Shown here piece after piece: positions 6,034-14,403 of a stretch of DNA of 16,121 nt. Source of the stretch: Thermoprotei archaeon (GTDB lineage Archaea; Thermoproteota; Thermoprotei; QMSL01; B3-G16); assembly GCA_003649665.1 (NCBI GenBank), contig QMSL01000011.1, positions 1-16,121 on the forward strand, in the 5' to 3' direction. The notes beneath the pieces were generated by a model, which did not search any database, had not been told where the DNA came from, and was given only the letters and a program-made list of their open reading frames with translations. Numbering within the stretch: position 1 is the first letter of the stretch; the number at the start of each line of letters is the position of its first letter. Position numbers and translations under genes: made by a program.

Positions 6034-7374
6034 CTACTTTTCTATTATCCTACGCGCTTCTTCAATAGTCCTCCTTATCAACTTTCCGTATGATCCCAAG
6101 TAATTCCTTGGATTCAGAAGACCCTTCAGTTCTTTCTCTGTGAAGATCTTTCTGATCTCCTCACTTTCAAGAAGAGCTTCAACTGCACTTTTGCCACTCC
6201 CTAGCGCCATCCTATGTACTTTTCTTAATATCTCATGAGCTCTATGTCTAGGCACGCCCTTCTTCACCATTTCTACCATTACTGACTCAAGCATGTTAAA
6301 GCCCTTAGTTAAATGTAGATTCCGTTCCATTCTTTCAGGGAAAACCCGTAAGTTACGTAGTACTCTATTCATGCAGTCAAGCATCTCATCTATTATGAGG
6401 AATGCATGAGGGATTATTATCCTCTCTGAAGCGCTATTCGTTAGATCCCTCTCATGCCATAATGGTATGTTCTCCAAAGCCGTTATCACTAAGCCCCTAA
6501 GAACCTTTGCTAATGCACATATTCTCTCACATGTAACTGGGTTTAGCTTATGTGGCATTGTACTACTTCCCACTCTCTTCTCTACTCCTTCTGCTATCTC
6601 AAGTATCTCTGGTCTCATTAACTCCCTTATTTCAATTCCAAGCCTATCTATTTGAGAGCCAAGTATTGCTAATGTGCATATTAGCTCTGCGAAACCATCT
6701 CTTGGTGCTATCTGGGTCGATATTAAATGTGGTTTAAGGTTTAATTGACTTAACGTCTCTTTCTCAACAATTAATCCCTTGTCCCTCCACGCAGCCATGG
6801 TGCCTACGGCACCAGCGATCTTTCCACGAACCACTCTTTTCTCAAGCTCTTTCAGTCTCTGGTAGCTTCTAGTGAACTCGTATACGTAGTTTGCGAATTT
6901 AAATCCAAGTGTTATCGGTAAGGCGTGTTGTCCATGAGTTCGTCCTACCATAATGGTATCCTTATACTTCTCAGAATATTCGATCAGTATTTCTATAAGA
7001 TGTTTTAACTTCCTCTTTACTATACTTAATGCGTCACGTATCAGAAGAGCCCATGTGGTATCAACTATGTCATAGCTAGTAGCTCCTAAATGTATATAAG
7101 CACCGGCCTTTCCTGAGAGTCTTGCTAACTCTATCGTTAGCGCCATTATATCATGTCCTATCTTTCTCTCAAGTTCATCTATTCTTCTAGGATCTACTTC
7201 CTGAATAGCTCTTTCCATATCCTTACTAATACCTCTAGGAACGAGACCTGCTCTCTCTAATCCGTAAAGGAGAGCTTTTTCAACCAATGCCATTTTAGAA
7301 AGAATATTCTTCCGTGAGAATATCTCCTTCATCTCTTGAGAACCATACCTATACTCTAGAGGGCATATACTCAC
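6034..7374 (-). CDS. purB: Adenylosuccinate lyase
   Basis: 446 residues, the usual family length. It cleaves succinyl-AICAR and adenylosuccinate, releasing fumarate, in purine synthesis. The opening CPLEYRYGSQEM is typical of the family N-terminus. LGATSYDIVDT (97-107) and GRTHGQHALP (144-153, catalytic histidine H147) form the active site with the signature loop GSSTMPHKLNP (269-279), whose serine is the catalytic base. The start is GTG at 7374, preceded by GGGTGA at suitable spacing. Only 22 bases separate it from the stop of glnA upstream, so the two are probably one transcript. Glutamine made by GlnA is a nitrogen donor in several purine steps, which gives the pairing a plain metabolic sense. 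Confidence 0.97.
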   Translation of the reverse strand: MSICPLEYRYGSQEMKEIFSRKNILSKMALVEKALLYGLERAGLVPRGISKDMERAIQEVDPRRIDELERKIGHDIMALTIELARLSGKAGAYIHLGATSYDIVDTTWALLIRDALSIVKRKLKHLIEILIEYSEKYKDTIMVGRTHGQHALPITLGFKFANYVYEFTRSYQRLKELEKRVVRGKIAGAVGTMAAWRDKGLIVEKETLSQLNLKPHLISTQIAPRDGFAELICTLAILGSQIDRLGIEIRELMRPEILEIAEGVEKRVGSSTMPHKLNPVTCERICALAKVLRGLVITALENIPLWHERDLTNSASERIIIPHAFLIIDEMLDCMNRVLRNLRVFPERMERNLHLTKGFNMLESVMVEMVKKGVPRHRAHEILRKVHRMALGSGKSAVEALLESEEIRKIFTEKELKGLLNPRNYLGSYGKLIRRTIEEARRIIEK

Positions 7375-7396
7375 TTTTTCACCCTATTCTGAATAC

Positions 7397-8770
7397 CTAT
7401 ACGTTAAAGTACATTAAGTACTCGAATGGTGATACCCTAAGGCCTACCTCCTTTGCCTCCTTTCTCTTTAACTCTATGTATATTTCTAAGGTCTCCTTAG
7501 GTATGAACGGCAATAAGTACTCCATGTCGCACTCTAGCTCATCCAATGCTTCATCTAAGGATCTTGGTAACGTCCTTATGTCTGTTCCTTCTCCTAGCTC
7601 GTATACGTTGGCATCTACTGGATCTCCAGGATCTATTCTCTTATTTATTCCATCAATACCCGCTGCTAGCATTGCGACGAGCGCTAGGTACGGATTACAC
7701 GATGGATCTGGTGGTCTGTATTCGATGCGCTTACTTGATGCGTCCTCTACGTTATATGCTGGTATCCTTATCGCTGCACTCCTATTAGCCTTACTCCAGA
7801 CTAAGTGTACGGGTGCCTCGTATCCTGGAACTAATCTCTTATAGGAGTTAACTGTTGGTGCAACTATCGCGCTTAATGATCTACCATGTTCGATAAGACC
7901 GCCTATATAATATCTTGCGATCTGACTAAGCATTGCATAATCGTCCTCAGGATCATGGAATATGTTCTCACCCCTTAGTGTGAAGAGGCTCTGATGTACA
8001 TGCATTCCTGAGCCATTATCTCCATATAATGGCTTTGGCATAAACGTTGCATAGAACCCCATTTTTCGTGCTAAGTTCTTTGCTATATACTTTAGTATTA
8101 TTATTGCATCACATACTCTAGTTAGCGTATTATGTTCTATATTCACCTCTATTTGACCTGCAGTTGCTACCTCATGATGATGACATATTGCCTTTACTCC
8201 ATATTTCTCTAGTAGCTCTACTAGCCTATTTCTGTACTCAAACAATATATCGGATGGTGGAGTTCTACAATAGGCACTCTTATGATGTAAGGCATATGGA
8301 GACCCACTCCACGGCGCCTCTTCTGAGAGTATCTTCACGTACTGGAACCATGGTTCTATAATTTTTATCTTTACGTCGTTAAATACGAAGAATTCCGGTT
8401 CAGGTCCCCAGTATGATATGAGTCCCTTCTCCTTTATGACCTCCTCTGCCCTCTTTGCTAAATACCTTGGATCAACGGGATGTGGTTCACCACTTGGTTT
8501 ACACACCGAGCAGAAAATATGTGCCTTATCCCCAATCCTTATCGTACTCTGAATATCCGGCTTCAGGTTCATATCGGACCTCTCTATTGATGCAAAACCT
8601 GGAACGCTTGATCCATCAAGTTTTGTTATTATTCCGTCTTCCATATCTTTGATGAAGCTCTCTTTGTTAATTGTTACATAACGGAGAGAGCCCATAAGGT
8701 CAATGAACCAGAGGTCAACAAATTTGACTCCGCTTAGTATTTTCTCAAGATCTTGCTCTCTTTTACTCAT
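7397..8770 (-). CDS. glnA: Glutamine synthetase, type I
   Basis: 457 residues. It makes glutamine from glutamate, ammonia and ATP. The N-terminal beta-grasp part is followed by the latch-like DGSSVPGFASIERSDM (52-67), metal-binding GPEPEFFVF (122-130), HHHEVATAGQIEV (197-209), the ATP-site NGSGMHVHQSL (252-262), the glutamate-site KRLVPGYEAPVH (311-322), NRSAAIRIP (329-337), and RIEYRPPDPSCNPY (348-361). These are all canonical, so it should be active and assemble as a dodecamer like other type I enzymes. The position equivalent to the bacterial adenylylation site reads NVYELG, so the tyrosine is kept, but regulation by adenylylation is not expected in archaea. ATG at 8770 has AAGG five to six bases upstream. 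It is the first gene of glnA-purB and has its own promoter facing a divergent epimerase gene. Confidence 0.97.
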   Translation of the reverse strand: MSKREQDLEKILSGVKFVDLWFIDLMGSLRYVTINKESFIKDMEDGIITKLDGSSVPGFASIERSDMNLKPDIQSTIRIGDKAHIFCSVCKPSGEPHPVDPRYLAKRAEEVIKEKGLISYWGPEPEFFVFNDVKIKIIEPWFQYVKILSEEAPWSGSPYALHHKSAYCRTPPSDILFEYRNRLVELLEKYGVKAICHHHEVATAGQIEVNIEHNTLTRVCDAIIILKYIAKNLARKMGFYATFMPKPLYGDNGSGMHVHQSLFTLRGENIFHDPEDDYAMLSQIARYYIGGLIEHGRSLSAIVAPTVNSYKRLVPGYEAPVHLVWSKANRSAAIRIPAYNVEDASSKRIEYRPPDPSCNPYLALVAMLAAGIDGINKRIDPGDPVDANVYELGEGTDIRTLPRSLDEALDELECDMEYLLPFIPKETLEIYIELKRKEAKEVGLRVSPFEYLMYFNV

Positions 8771-8810
8771 GATCCTTCATCTCACTACAACACACCTCTA
8801 AACACTACCA

Positions 8811-8821
8811 TTAATAAAGAT
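8811..8821 (-). promoter_or_regulatory. Candidate TATA box for glnA-purB
   Basis: The minus strand reads ATCTTTATTAA, centred near 8816, predicting transcription start near 8790 and a leader of about 20 bases that holds the AAGG ribosome site. It lies only 25 bases from the divergent epimerase TATA box. Confidence 0.5.
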
Positions 8822-8828
8822 TTCGTGT

Positions 8829-8843
8829 AAAATCAATGATTTT
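8829..8843. promoter_or_regulatory. 15-bp perfect palindrome, candidate operator between glnA and epimerase gene
   Basis: AAAATCA and TGATTTT flank a single central A. The element sits between the two divergent TATA boxes and overlaps the left part of the plus-strand one (8839-8847). A dimeric regulator bound here could affect both promoters. An Lrp/AsnC-type regulator of nitrogen genes is one possibility; nothing in the sequence identifies the protein. Confidence 0.4.
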
Positions 8844-8847
8844 TAAC
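8839..8847 (+). promoter_or_regulatory. Candidate TATA box for leaderless epimerase gene
   Basis: ATTTTTAAC is centred 25 bases before the ATG at 8868 and no ribosome site precedes that ATG. Transcription would begin at or next to the start codon, giving a leaderless mRNA, common in archaea. Confidence 0.5.
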
Positions 8848-8867
8848 ATTATGATGTTTAATAGAGA

Positions 8868-10031
8868 ATGGTAAAGGTAATTAGCGTTAAATTTCCTAAT
8901 GTTCTAGTGTCTTCGGATACTCAGTCACTATATAATGATATATTGCGTCATCTTAGAGATGAAATACTCGAATTCTGGCTTAAAAGGGCAAGAGACGAGC
9001 TTGGATATAAGGTATCATTTGGTGAACGTGGCGATTATAGATATGAGCACTATAAGGGCATAGTCTCACAAGCTAGGATTATATGGGCATTCTTAGAAGC
9101 GTATGACTTTCTTAATGATAGACGTTATTTAGAATTTGCATTACATGGCGTACCTTGTCTGCTTAAGTTTTGGGATAAGACGTATAAGGGCTGGTTTTGG
9201 AAAATAGACGTACTTGGTTCTCCTTTTGATCCAAGTAAACGTCTATATGGTCAAGCTTTTGCTCTTCTTGCCCTAGCGAAACTTTACGGTATAACAGAAG
9301 ACGAGAAATATCTTAACTTATACCTCAAGACCCTAGAGGTGATCCATGAGAAATGCCTCTATAAAGACGGTTTCTATCATGAATTCAATAAGAGTTGGAA
9401 GCCCTTAAGAGGAGAACCTGAAGGTTGCTGGAATATGAACTCTATAATGCATTTCATGGAAGCTCTCATGGAAGGTACTAATAATGGCATTGGCGAGGCT
9501 AAAGATATGCTAAAAGACGTTTTTAAGTTCTTCAAAGATACCTTCATTAGGTCGCCTAATCCTCATCTAGTTGAATATGTCACATTTGAGGGTGATATCC
9601 CTAAGGAGCACTATATAGTTAATATAGGTCACAATCTTGAGGTCTCATGGATGTTCTATGAACTAGGTGAGTCTGCTATCTCCAAGTCCTTAGTAGATTT
9701 TTCAATAAAGAACGGTTGGGATAACGAACATTATGGCTTCTTCGAGTATCTAATACCCTACCGCAGATTGATTAGCCGAGACAAGGTATGGTGGATCCAA
9801 GCTGAAGCTCTCTCCGCCTTATCTACGTTAAATTTGAATGCTCTGCTCTTCAAGCAAATACGTTGGTGCTTAGAAAAACAAGCAGATCATCGTTATGGTG
9901 AATGGTATGCTATATGTTTTGCAGATGGTCGTGTGAAGGATCCAACTAAGGGTTCTGAATGGAAAGTATGTTATCATAACGTACGCGGGCTTATAAAAAC
10001 ATTAATTACGTTAAAATCTAAGTTTAAGTAA
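8868..10031 (+). CDS. N-acylglucosamine 2-epimerase (AGE) family protein, sugar epimerase/isomerase
   Basis: 387 residues, the usual length of this (alpha/alpha)6-barrel family, which includes N-acylglucosamine 2-epimerase, cellobiose 2-epimerase and mannose isomerase. Family landmarks in order are SQARIIWAFLEAY (67-79), YGQAFALLALAKLY (127-140), NMNSIMHFMEAL (189-200), GHNLEVSWM (254-262), WWIQAEALSAL (308-318) and WKVCYHNVR (365-373). H255 and H370 match the two histidines used as acid-base catalysts in cellobiose 2-epimerase, and R70 matches a conserved substrate arginine. Catalysis is therefore likely, but the sugar cannot be told from sequence. No signal peptide is visible, so it is cytosolic. 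It is divergent from glnA and ends 10 bases from the convergent gor gene, so it is probably a single-gene transcript. Confidence 0.85.
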   Translation: MVKVISVKFPNVLVSSDTQSLYNDILRHLRDEILEFWLKRARDELGYKVSFGERGDYRYEHYKGIVSQARIIWAFLEAYDFLNDRRYLEFALHGVPCLLKFWDKTYKGWFWKIDVLGSPFDPSKRLYGQAFALLALAKLYGITEDEKYLNLYLKTLEVIHEKCLYKDGFYHEFNKSWKPLRGEPEGCWNMNSIMHFMEALMEGTNNGIGEAKDMLKDVFKFFKDTFIRSPNPHLVEYVTFEGDIPKEHYIVNIGHNLEVSWMFYELGESAISKSLVDFSIKNGWDNEHYGFFEYLIPYRRLISRDKVWWIQAEALSALSTLNLNALLFKQIRWCLEKQADHRYGEWYAICFADGRVKDPTKGSEWKVCYHNVRGLIKTLITLKSKFK

Positions 10032-10041
10032 AAGTTGATTC

Positions 10042-12030
10042 TTAATGCCACTCCTTTCCAACTAATTTTTCAAAGCTCTCTAGGAATCTCTTCCAATAGT
10101 CCTTAGCAGCACTATGTTTGTCCTCACCATACTTATCTAACCACTCCTTCGCTTTCTCATTTCCTGCTTTTGCCTCTTCCTTTACGAAGGTCCAGAATAT
10201 GTCTACTACTCTTTCTCCCTCCCAGAAGACTGGCTTAGCGCCTGCCTTAACGTCATACTCTATAACCTTAGATAATACCTTTTTGCCGTGTTCTACTAAG
10301 TCTACTGACACCTTATATGCCTCGTTTAACAATATATTTGCAAGCTTCTCTCCCCATCCTCTATGGAATCTACATAGGCCCATGTTCTCCGAGAACATCA
10401 TCTCTCTAAGCGTTCTCTCCATACACATCTGAGCGAACTCCTCTGGTTCAGTGAATGGAGCATGGTATCTAGTGAAGAACGTACCTTGGAATGGTAATGG
10501 GACAAGGAATGCTGGATCCCAATACTGGCATGGAGCAATGCATCCCTTCTCGCCTAGGGGTACGTAAACTGCTATATCCTTGAATTTCACTCCAAGTTTC
10601 TCCTCCCTTTCCTTGAATTTCTCACTGAGCTCTTTTGCTGCTATACGCATACCCTCTCCTAAGATCTTCGGAATCTCACCCCTTGCAAACGCTATGTTTC
10701 TAGCAAGCTTTTCCACTATCCTAGCATTTACTTCAGAGTCCTCTATACTGTAACTATCTATGTCAAATTTCGGTTTTTCATCAACACCGACTTCTTCAGG
10801 CATCAATAAGCCTCTATGTAGGCACTCTAATATCCATCCGCATAACGTACCGAACTCTATGGCATCAAATCCCATGGCATCAGCTACATGTACTGCTTTC
10901 TCGGCGGCTCTTTGATCGAATATTCCGCAGATTGTTCCTAAAGCTGTATAAACCTCGTAGTCCTTCTTATATTTTTCATAAACCTTCTTACATACTGCAG
11001 GACATGGCTCTCCGCATGTCTTGAATGATTTCTTGGCGATTATCTCCTCGTTAAATTGCCTTAGGTAATGCCCTTTAATGAGCTTCTCATATAACTCACT
11101 CCTCCTCTCCTTATCGAGGTATATGTTATTCCAGTTGAAGAACAGCGACCTATCTTTAAGCGTAGCATAGTTTACTCCAAATGTTCCACCTGTGCCTACG
11201 CTTGGTGAATACCTATACTTTTCAGTAGCATCAAATGCGGCTTTATTCATCGGCTTTCCAAGATGTTTCTCGAAGATCTCATTTACTGCTTTTGTATCCT
11301 TTAAGTTAAGTCCAGGGTACTTCCTCCAGTCGTTATCACCACCATATATTACAGCTACTACGCCATGTGCTCTGAATAGTACTGAGCCACCTCCACCTCT
11401 TGCCATCCAATCCTCTGCTCCTACATCAAACTCACCATTCCTTATAACGTACGAGAATATCCCTCCCATGTTCGTATTAACTCCAGCAGGTCCGACTACA
11501 AGAATTCTAAACTGCATGTATCCTGAATCTGTCCTGTAATAATCCCTGTATTTCTTCAAAAGGTACTTGCTTAAGGCGTAAACTCCTTCCTCTCCATCAT
11601 AACTCTCATATATTTTCATTAACTCATCTAGCGGTATGGTCTCAAACTTAGTCTCAATGCCCTCTTTAGTGCCCTTAATCATTACTATTACTGGTTCCTC
11701 GCTTTTTCCTTCTATTGTTATGAAGTCTAGTCCTACGAATCTAAATGGGTATGCTGCTCCTCCCATTGTGGATATGTATATCCCACCCCATAGTGGCGAT
11801 CTGAAGACTCCTATTAACCTATGAGTTCCTGGTAGTACTCCTCCTGCTAGCTTTCCCATACCCATGCAGAATACATTATGTTCATCGTAAGGTGGATATT
11901 CATAGCTCTTGTACAATTCCATATGGCAATAAAGACCCCAATCAACAGGCCCTATTATATCATCCCTTTCGATTTCCTCGATCTTTGTACTTCTCTTACC
12001 CACATCTATAAATGCTACCTTATGCTTCAT
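10042..12030 (-). CDS. gor: Glyceraldehyde-3-phosphate:ferredoxin oxidoreductase (tungsten, AOR family)
   Basis: 662 residues, close to Pyrococcus GAPOR (about 650). It oxidises glyceraldehyde 3-phosphate to 3-phosphoglycerate and reduces ferredoxin in modified archaeal glycolysis. AOR-family N-terminal tungstopterin domain features include VLPGTHRL (65-72), FRSPLWGGIYISTMGG (76-91) and EDWMARGGGGSVLFRAH (206-222). The [4Fe-4S] ligands are C339, C343 and C347 in TCGEPCPAVC, with the fourth in PLGEKGCIAPC (C497 or C501). DAMGFDAIEFG (384-394) and GLCRFHRGW (551-559) follow. Similarity to GAPOR from memory is higher than to AOR or FOR, notably in the N-terminal 110 residues and the tail KPVFWEGERVVD. 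The leader is only about 11 bases and has no ribosome site. The gene has its own promoter and converges on the epimerase gene. Confidence 0.85.
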   Translation of the reverse strand: MKHKVAFIDVGKRSTKIEEIERDDIIGPVDWGLYCHMELYKSYEYPPYDEHNVFCMGMGKLAGGVLPGTHRLIGVFRSPLWGGIYISTMGGAAYPFRFVGLDFITIEGKSEEPVIVMIKGTKEGIETKFETIPLDELMKIYESYDGEEGVYALSKYLLKKYRDYYRTDSGYMQFRILVVGPAGVNTNMGGIFSYVIRNGEFDVGAEDWMARGGGGSVLFRAHGVVAVIYGGDNDWRKYPGLNLKDTKAVNEIFEKHLGKPMNKAAFDATEKYRYSPSVGTGGTFGVNYATLKDRSLFFNWNNIYLDKERRSELYEKLIKGHYLRQFNEEIIAKKSFKTCGEPCPAVCKKVYEKYKKDYEVYTALGTICGIFDQRAAEKAVHVADAMGFDAIEFGTLCGWILECLHRGLLMPEEVGVDEKPKFDIDSYSIEDSEVNARIVEKLARNIAFARGEIPKILGEGMRIAAKELSEKFKEREEKLGVKFKDIAVYVPLGEKGCIAPCQYWDPAFLVPLPFQGTFFTRYHAPFTEPEEFAQMCMERTLREMMFSENMGLCRFHRGWGEKLANILLNEAYKVSVDLVEHGKKVLSKVIEYDVKAGAKPVFWEGERVVDIFWTFVKEEAKAGNEKAKEWLDKYGEDKHSAAKDYWKRFLESFEKLVGKEWH

Positions 12031-12062
12031 GCTTTGCGCCCAGTACTTTAGTAAATGTGAGC

Positions 12063-12072
12063 CTTTATAATC
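12063..12072 (-). promoter_or_regulatory. Candidate TATA box for gor
   Basis: The minus strand reads GATTATAAAG, centred near 12067, predicting transcription start near 12041 and a very short leader before the ATG at 12030. This agrees with the absence of a ribosome site there. Confidence 0.5.
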
Positions 12073-12101
12073 TTAACTAATCGGCGGTATCCTATAGGGC
12101 T

Positions 12102-13160
12102 TTATATGTATTCAAGCTTTAATAGTGCCTCGGCTATTAATACTGCTATGCCAGCCGCACCTCTTATAAGGTTATGTCCTAATGCAATGTACTTAACTCC
12201 CCTTGAAAGCGCATGATCTTCCCTAACTCTTCCGACGACTACACTCATTCCTCGCTCAGTTAGGCGATCAAGTCTTGGTTGAGGTCTATTTATTTCCTTT
12301 CTCACTACTATTGGCTTTTTAGGCGCACTTGGTAGATTAAGCTCCTGAGGAGGACCTTTGAATTCCTCGAATACTCTTATAACTTCTTCTACATCGACCT
12401 CCTTTATGGTCTCAACATGTATTGATTCTAAATGTCCATGGAGTACCGGCACTCTAGTACATGTAGCAGAGACCTTAATGTTAGCTACATGTATACCATC
12501 ATCAGCCAAGCGCCCTAATATTTTCAAAGTTTCATTTTCGACTTTATATTCCTCATTTCTAATGTACGGTATTATGTTGTCAACTATATCTAATGCAGCA
12601 ACTCCTGGATATCCCGCACCCGAAATTCCCTGCATGGTAGTTACAAAGACTCTCTTTATTCCAAACTCATCTAGTATAGGCTTTAATGTTAGTGTCAATA
12701 TGGCCGTTGTACAATTGGGATTCTTTACTATGACCCCCTTCCATCTTCTCTCCTTCTTCTGTAGCTTTATTAACTCTAAGTGATCTAAATTAACTTCTGG
12801 ATTTATGAGAGGAATATCCTTCTCAAGTCTTAAGGGGCTAGCGTTTGATATAACCGTATAGCCCATCTTCACGAACTCAAGCTCATAACTAAGTGCGAGA
12901 TCGCTTGGTAATGCAGAGAATAGAATTTCGACATCTTTAGGCACTTCCTCTACTCTTCTCACCTCCATATCTAAAACATGCTCAGGTATTGGAAGTGGAG
13001 GGCTCCCCTTCATAACCTCTTTATATTTCTTCCCAGCAGATCTTGGAGAAGCTCCTAAGTAGACTAATTCAAACCATGGATGATCTGCTAAGAAACTTAC
13101 GAATACCTGACCTACTAATCCAGTAGCTCCAAGTACACCTACCCTTAACTTATCTACCAT
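12102..13160 (-). CDS. asd: Aspartate-semialdehyde dehydrogenase, archaeal type
   Basis: 352 residues from ATG at 13160; an in-frame GTG at 13169 would add three residues, but GAGGTG lies eight bases before the ATG, so 13160 is preferred. It reduces aspartyl phosphate to aspartate semialdehyde, the branch point to homoserine and, in some organisms, lysine. The NADP-binding motif is GATGLVGQ (11-18). The catalytic cysteine is C150 in VKNPNCTTAI, and the general-base histidine is H241 in RVPVLHGH. GISGAGYPGV (178-187) is canonical for the archaeal/fungal-type subgroup. The start lies inside the 3' end of the aspartate kinase gene (11-base overlap), so translation of the two successive enzymes is coupled. 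It is the last gene of the set before gor, which has a separate promoter. Confidence 0.96.
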   Translation of the reverse strand: MVDKLRVGVLGATGLVGQVFVSFLADHPWFELVYLGASPRSAGKKYKEVMKGSPPLPIPEHVLDMEVRRVEEVPKDVEILFSALPSDLALSYELEFVKMGYTVISNASPLRLEKDIPLINPEVNLDHLELIKLQKKERRWKGVIVKNPNCTTAILTLTLKPILDEFGIKRVFVTTMQGISGAGYPGVAALDIVDNIIPYIRNEEYKVENETLKILGRLADDGIHVANIKVSATCTRVPVLHGHLESIHVETIKEVDVEEVIRVFEEFKGPPQELNLPSAPKKPIVVRKEINRPQPRLDRLTERGMSVVVGRVREDHALSRGVKYIALGHNLIRGAAGIAVLIAEALLKLEYI

Positions 13161-14316
13161 AAACAACACCTCTCAGAAGGGGTAGTATTTGATCTAAACT
13201 CCTATTTGGTAATATGATCTTTATCGTTCCAGGCGAGATCATGAGATCATATACTGTAATTCCTATTTTATCCATGATCTCCCTTAACACTATCTCCATG
13301 TTGTTAACCTCATGTGTATTTATTCTAATTAATGCCACTCCTTCTTGTTTATGCATTATTCTAAATGCTCCTAAAGGTGTAGCAAGCTTTTCTATATCTT
13401 TCATGTGTTCCTTTTTGACTAAACAAATCAGTGTATCATCCTTTATTATTAGGTCTTCTATCTTACCTTCTTCAATAAAGGTAGATGTAATTAACCCTCT
13501 TGGATTCTTAACTCCTATAAATGCGATCAGTCCTAAATCCTTCACTATGGTGATGTCATTTTCATCATACGTAACGTAAGTGCCCTTCAATTTAGCTAAG
13601 TTTTCTACAGACGTGAATATAACCTTAGTTGGTCGTCTGATGTACTTCAATGCCTCTGGATGAAGTACTTTCGCTCCATGTATAACAAGCTCTTGAAGCT
13701 CTCTAATGGATATCCTATCAAGTACTCTCTTTTTACCATGTAGATTCTCCACTATACCTCCCTCATCTTTAACATATATCAGGTAGTCAGCGCTTAATGC
13801 TAGCGCTAATACTGCTGCGGTGACATCTGATGTATTCCTACCCATTGTAGTTATTTTGTGTTGCCCTTTACTCCTACCTATGAATCCTGGAACTATGAGA
13901 CAATAGCCTCGTTCTAGAATGGGTTTTAAGCACCTTTCAGTTATGCTCTTAACTTCCTTAAATATTACCTTGGCTTCTCCATGTCTATCATCCGTAATTA
14001 TAGGCCACTCATCGCTTATCGGATCTAAGACCTTGACCTTTATACCATATTTACTAAGCGCGAGAGCTAATAGCCTAGAACTAAGCCTCTCACCCATACT
14101 TAGAACTTCATCCACGAACTCACCATATCTACTGATATCTTTAGTTATCCTAGTAACCATATCTAGCAAGTAATCGGTAAATCCCTTAATTGCTGAAACA
14201 ACTACTACAACTGAAAATCCCTTCCTAATGAGTTCTACTATGGATTCAGCTACCCTATTGAATGAATCAATATCCTTTAATACAGATCCTCCTACCTTAA
14301 TAACTGCTCTCATCAT
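13150..14316 (-). CDS. lysC: Aspartate kinase with C-terminal ACT-like regulatory region
   Basis: 388 residues, shorter than common aspartate kinases (about 450). It phosphorylates aspartate, the first step to threonine, methionine and lysine. KVGGS (7-11) is the ATP/phosphate loop, GERLSSRLLALAL (75-87) the aspartate-binding segment, TTMGRNTSDVTAAVLA (156-171) the variant of TTLGRGGSDTTA, and HGAKVLHPEAL (213-223) closes the catalytic domain. After residue 255 a region like tandem ACT domains follows (IAFIGVKNPRGLIT, EGVALIRINTHEVNNMEIVL), which normally binds threonine or lysine for feedback. The usual VDGxxTADPR loop is shortened to KDEGGIVENLHG. ATG at 14313, five bases after GGAGG, is a better start than the adjacent one at 14316. 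It has its own TATA box and overlaps asd. Confidence 0.93.
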   Translation of the reverse strand: MMRAVIKVGGSVLKDIDSFNRVAESIVELIRKGFSVVVVVSAIKGFTDYLLDMVTRITKDISRYGEFVDEVLSMGERLSSRLLALALSKYGIKVKVLDPISDEWPIITDDRHGEAKVIFKEVKSITERCLKPILERGYCLIVPGFIGRSKGQHKITTMGRNTSDVTAAVLALALSADYLIYVKDEGGIVENLHGKKRVLDRISIRELQELVIHGAKVLHPEALKYIRRPTKVIFTSVENLAKLKGTYVTYDENDITIVKDLGLIAFIGVKNPRGLITSTFIEEGKIEDLIIKDDTLICLVKKEHMKDIEKLATPLGAFRIMHKQEGVALIRINTHEVNNMEIVLREIMDKIGITVYDLMISPGTIKIILPNRSLDQILPLLRGVVYGR

Positions 14317-14353
14317 TACCTCCTGGCAGATATTACTTATAGTATCACTATTA

Positions 14354-14362
14354 TTTATAAAT
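14354..14362 (-). promoter_or_regulatory. TATA box for aspartate kinase-asd
   Basis: The minus strand reads ATTTATAAA, centred near 14358, predicting transcription start near 14332. The short leader includes GGAGG at 14319-14323. The pair lysC-asd can therefore be transcribed apart from the upstream homoserine dehydrogenase gene. Confidence 0.6.
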
Positions 14363-14403
14363 TTAATTACTGTTATTCATAATGAAGCAGATTTGGTAAT
14401 GCT

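Noticed and set aside
7314..7844. 176-residue plus-strand protein
   Set aside because: It overlaps the well-conserved ends of purB and glnA on the opposite strand; a shadow frame.
12075..12110. CCTATAGG palindrome as a terminator after asd
   Set aside because: The dyad is only eight bases, has no T-rich tract after it on the minus strand, and is likely chance.
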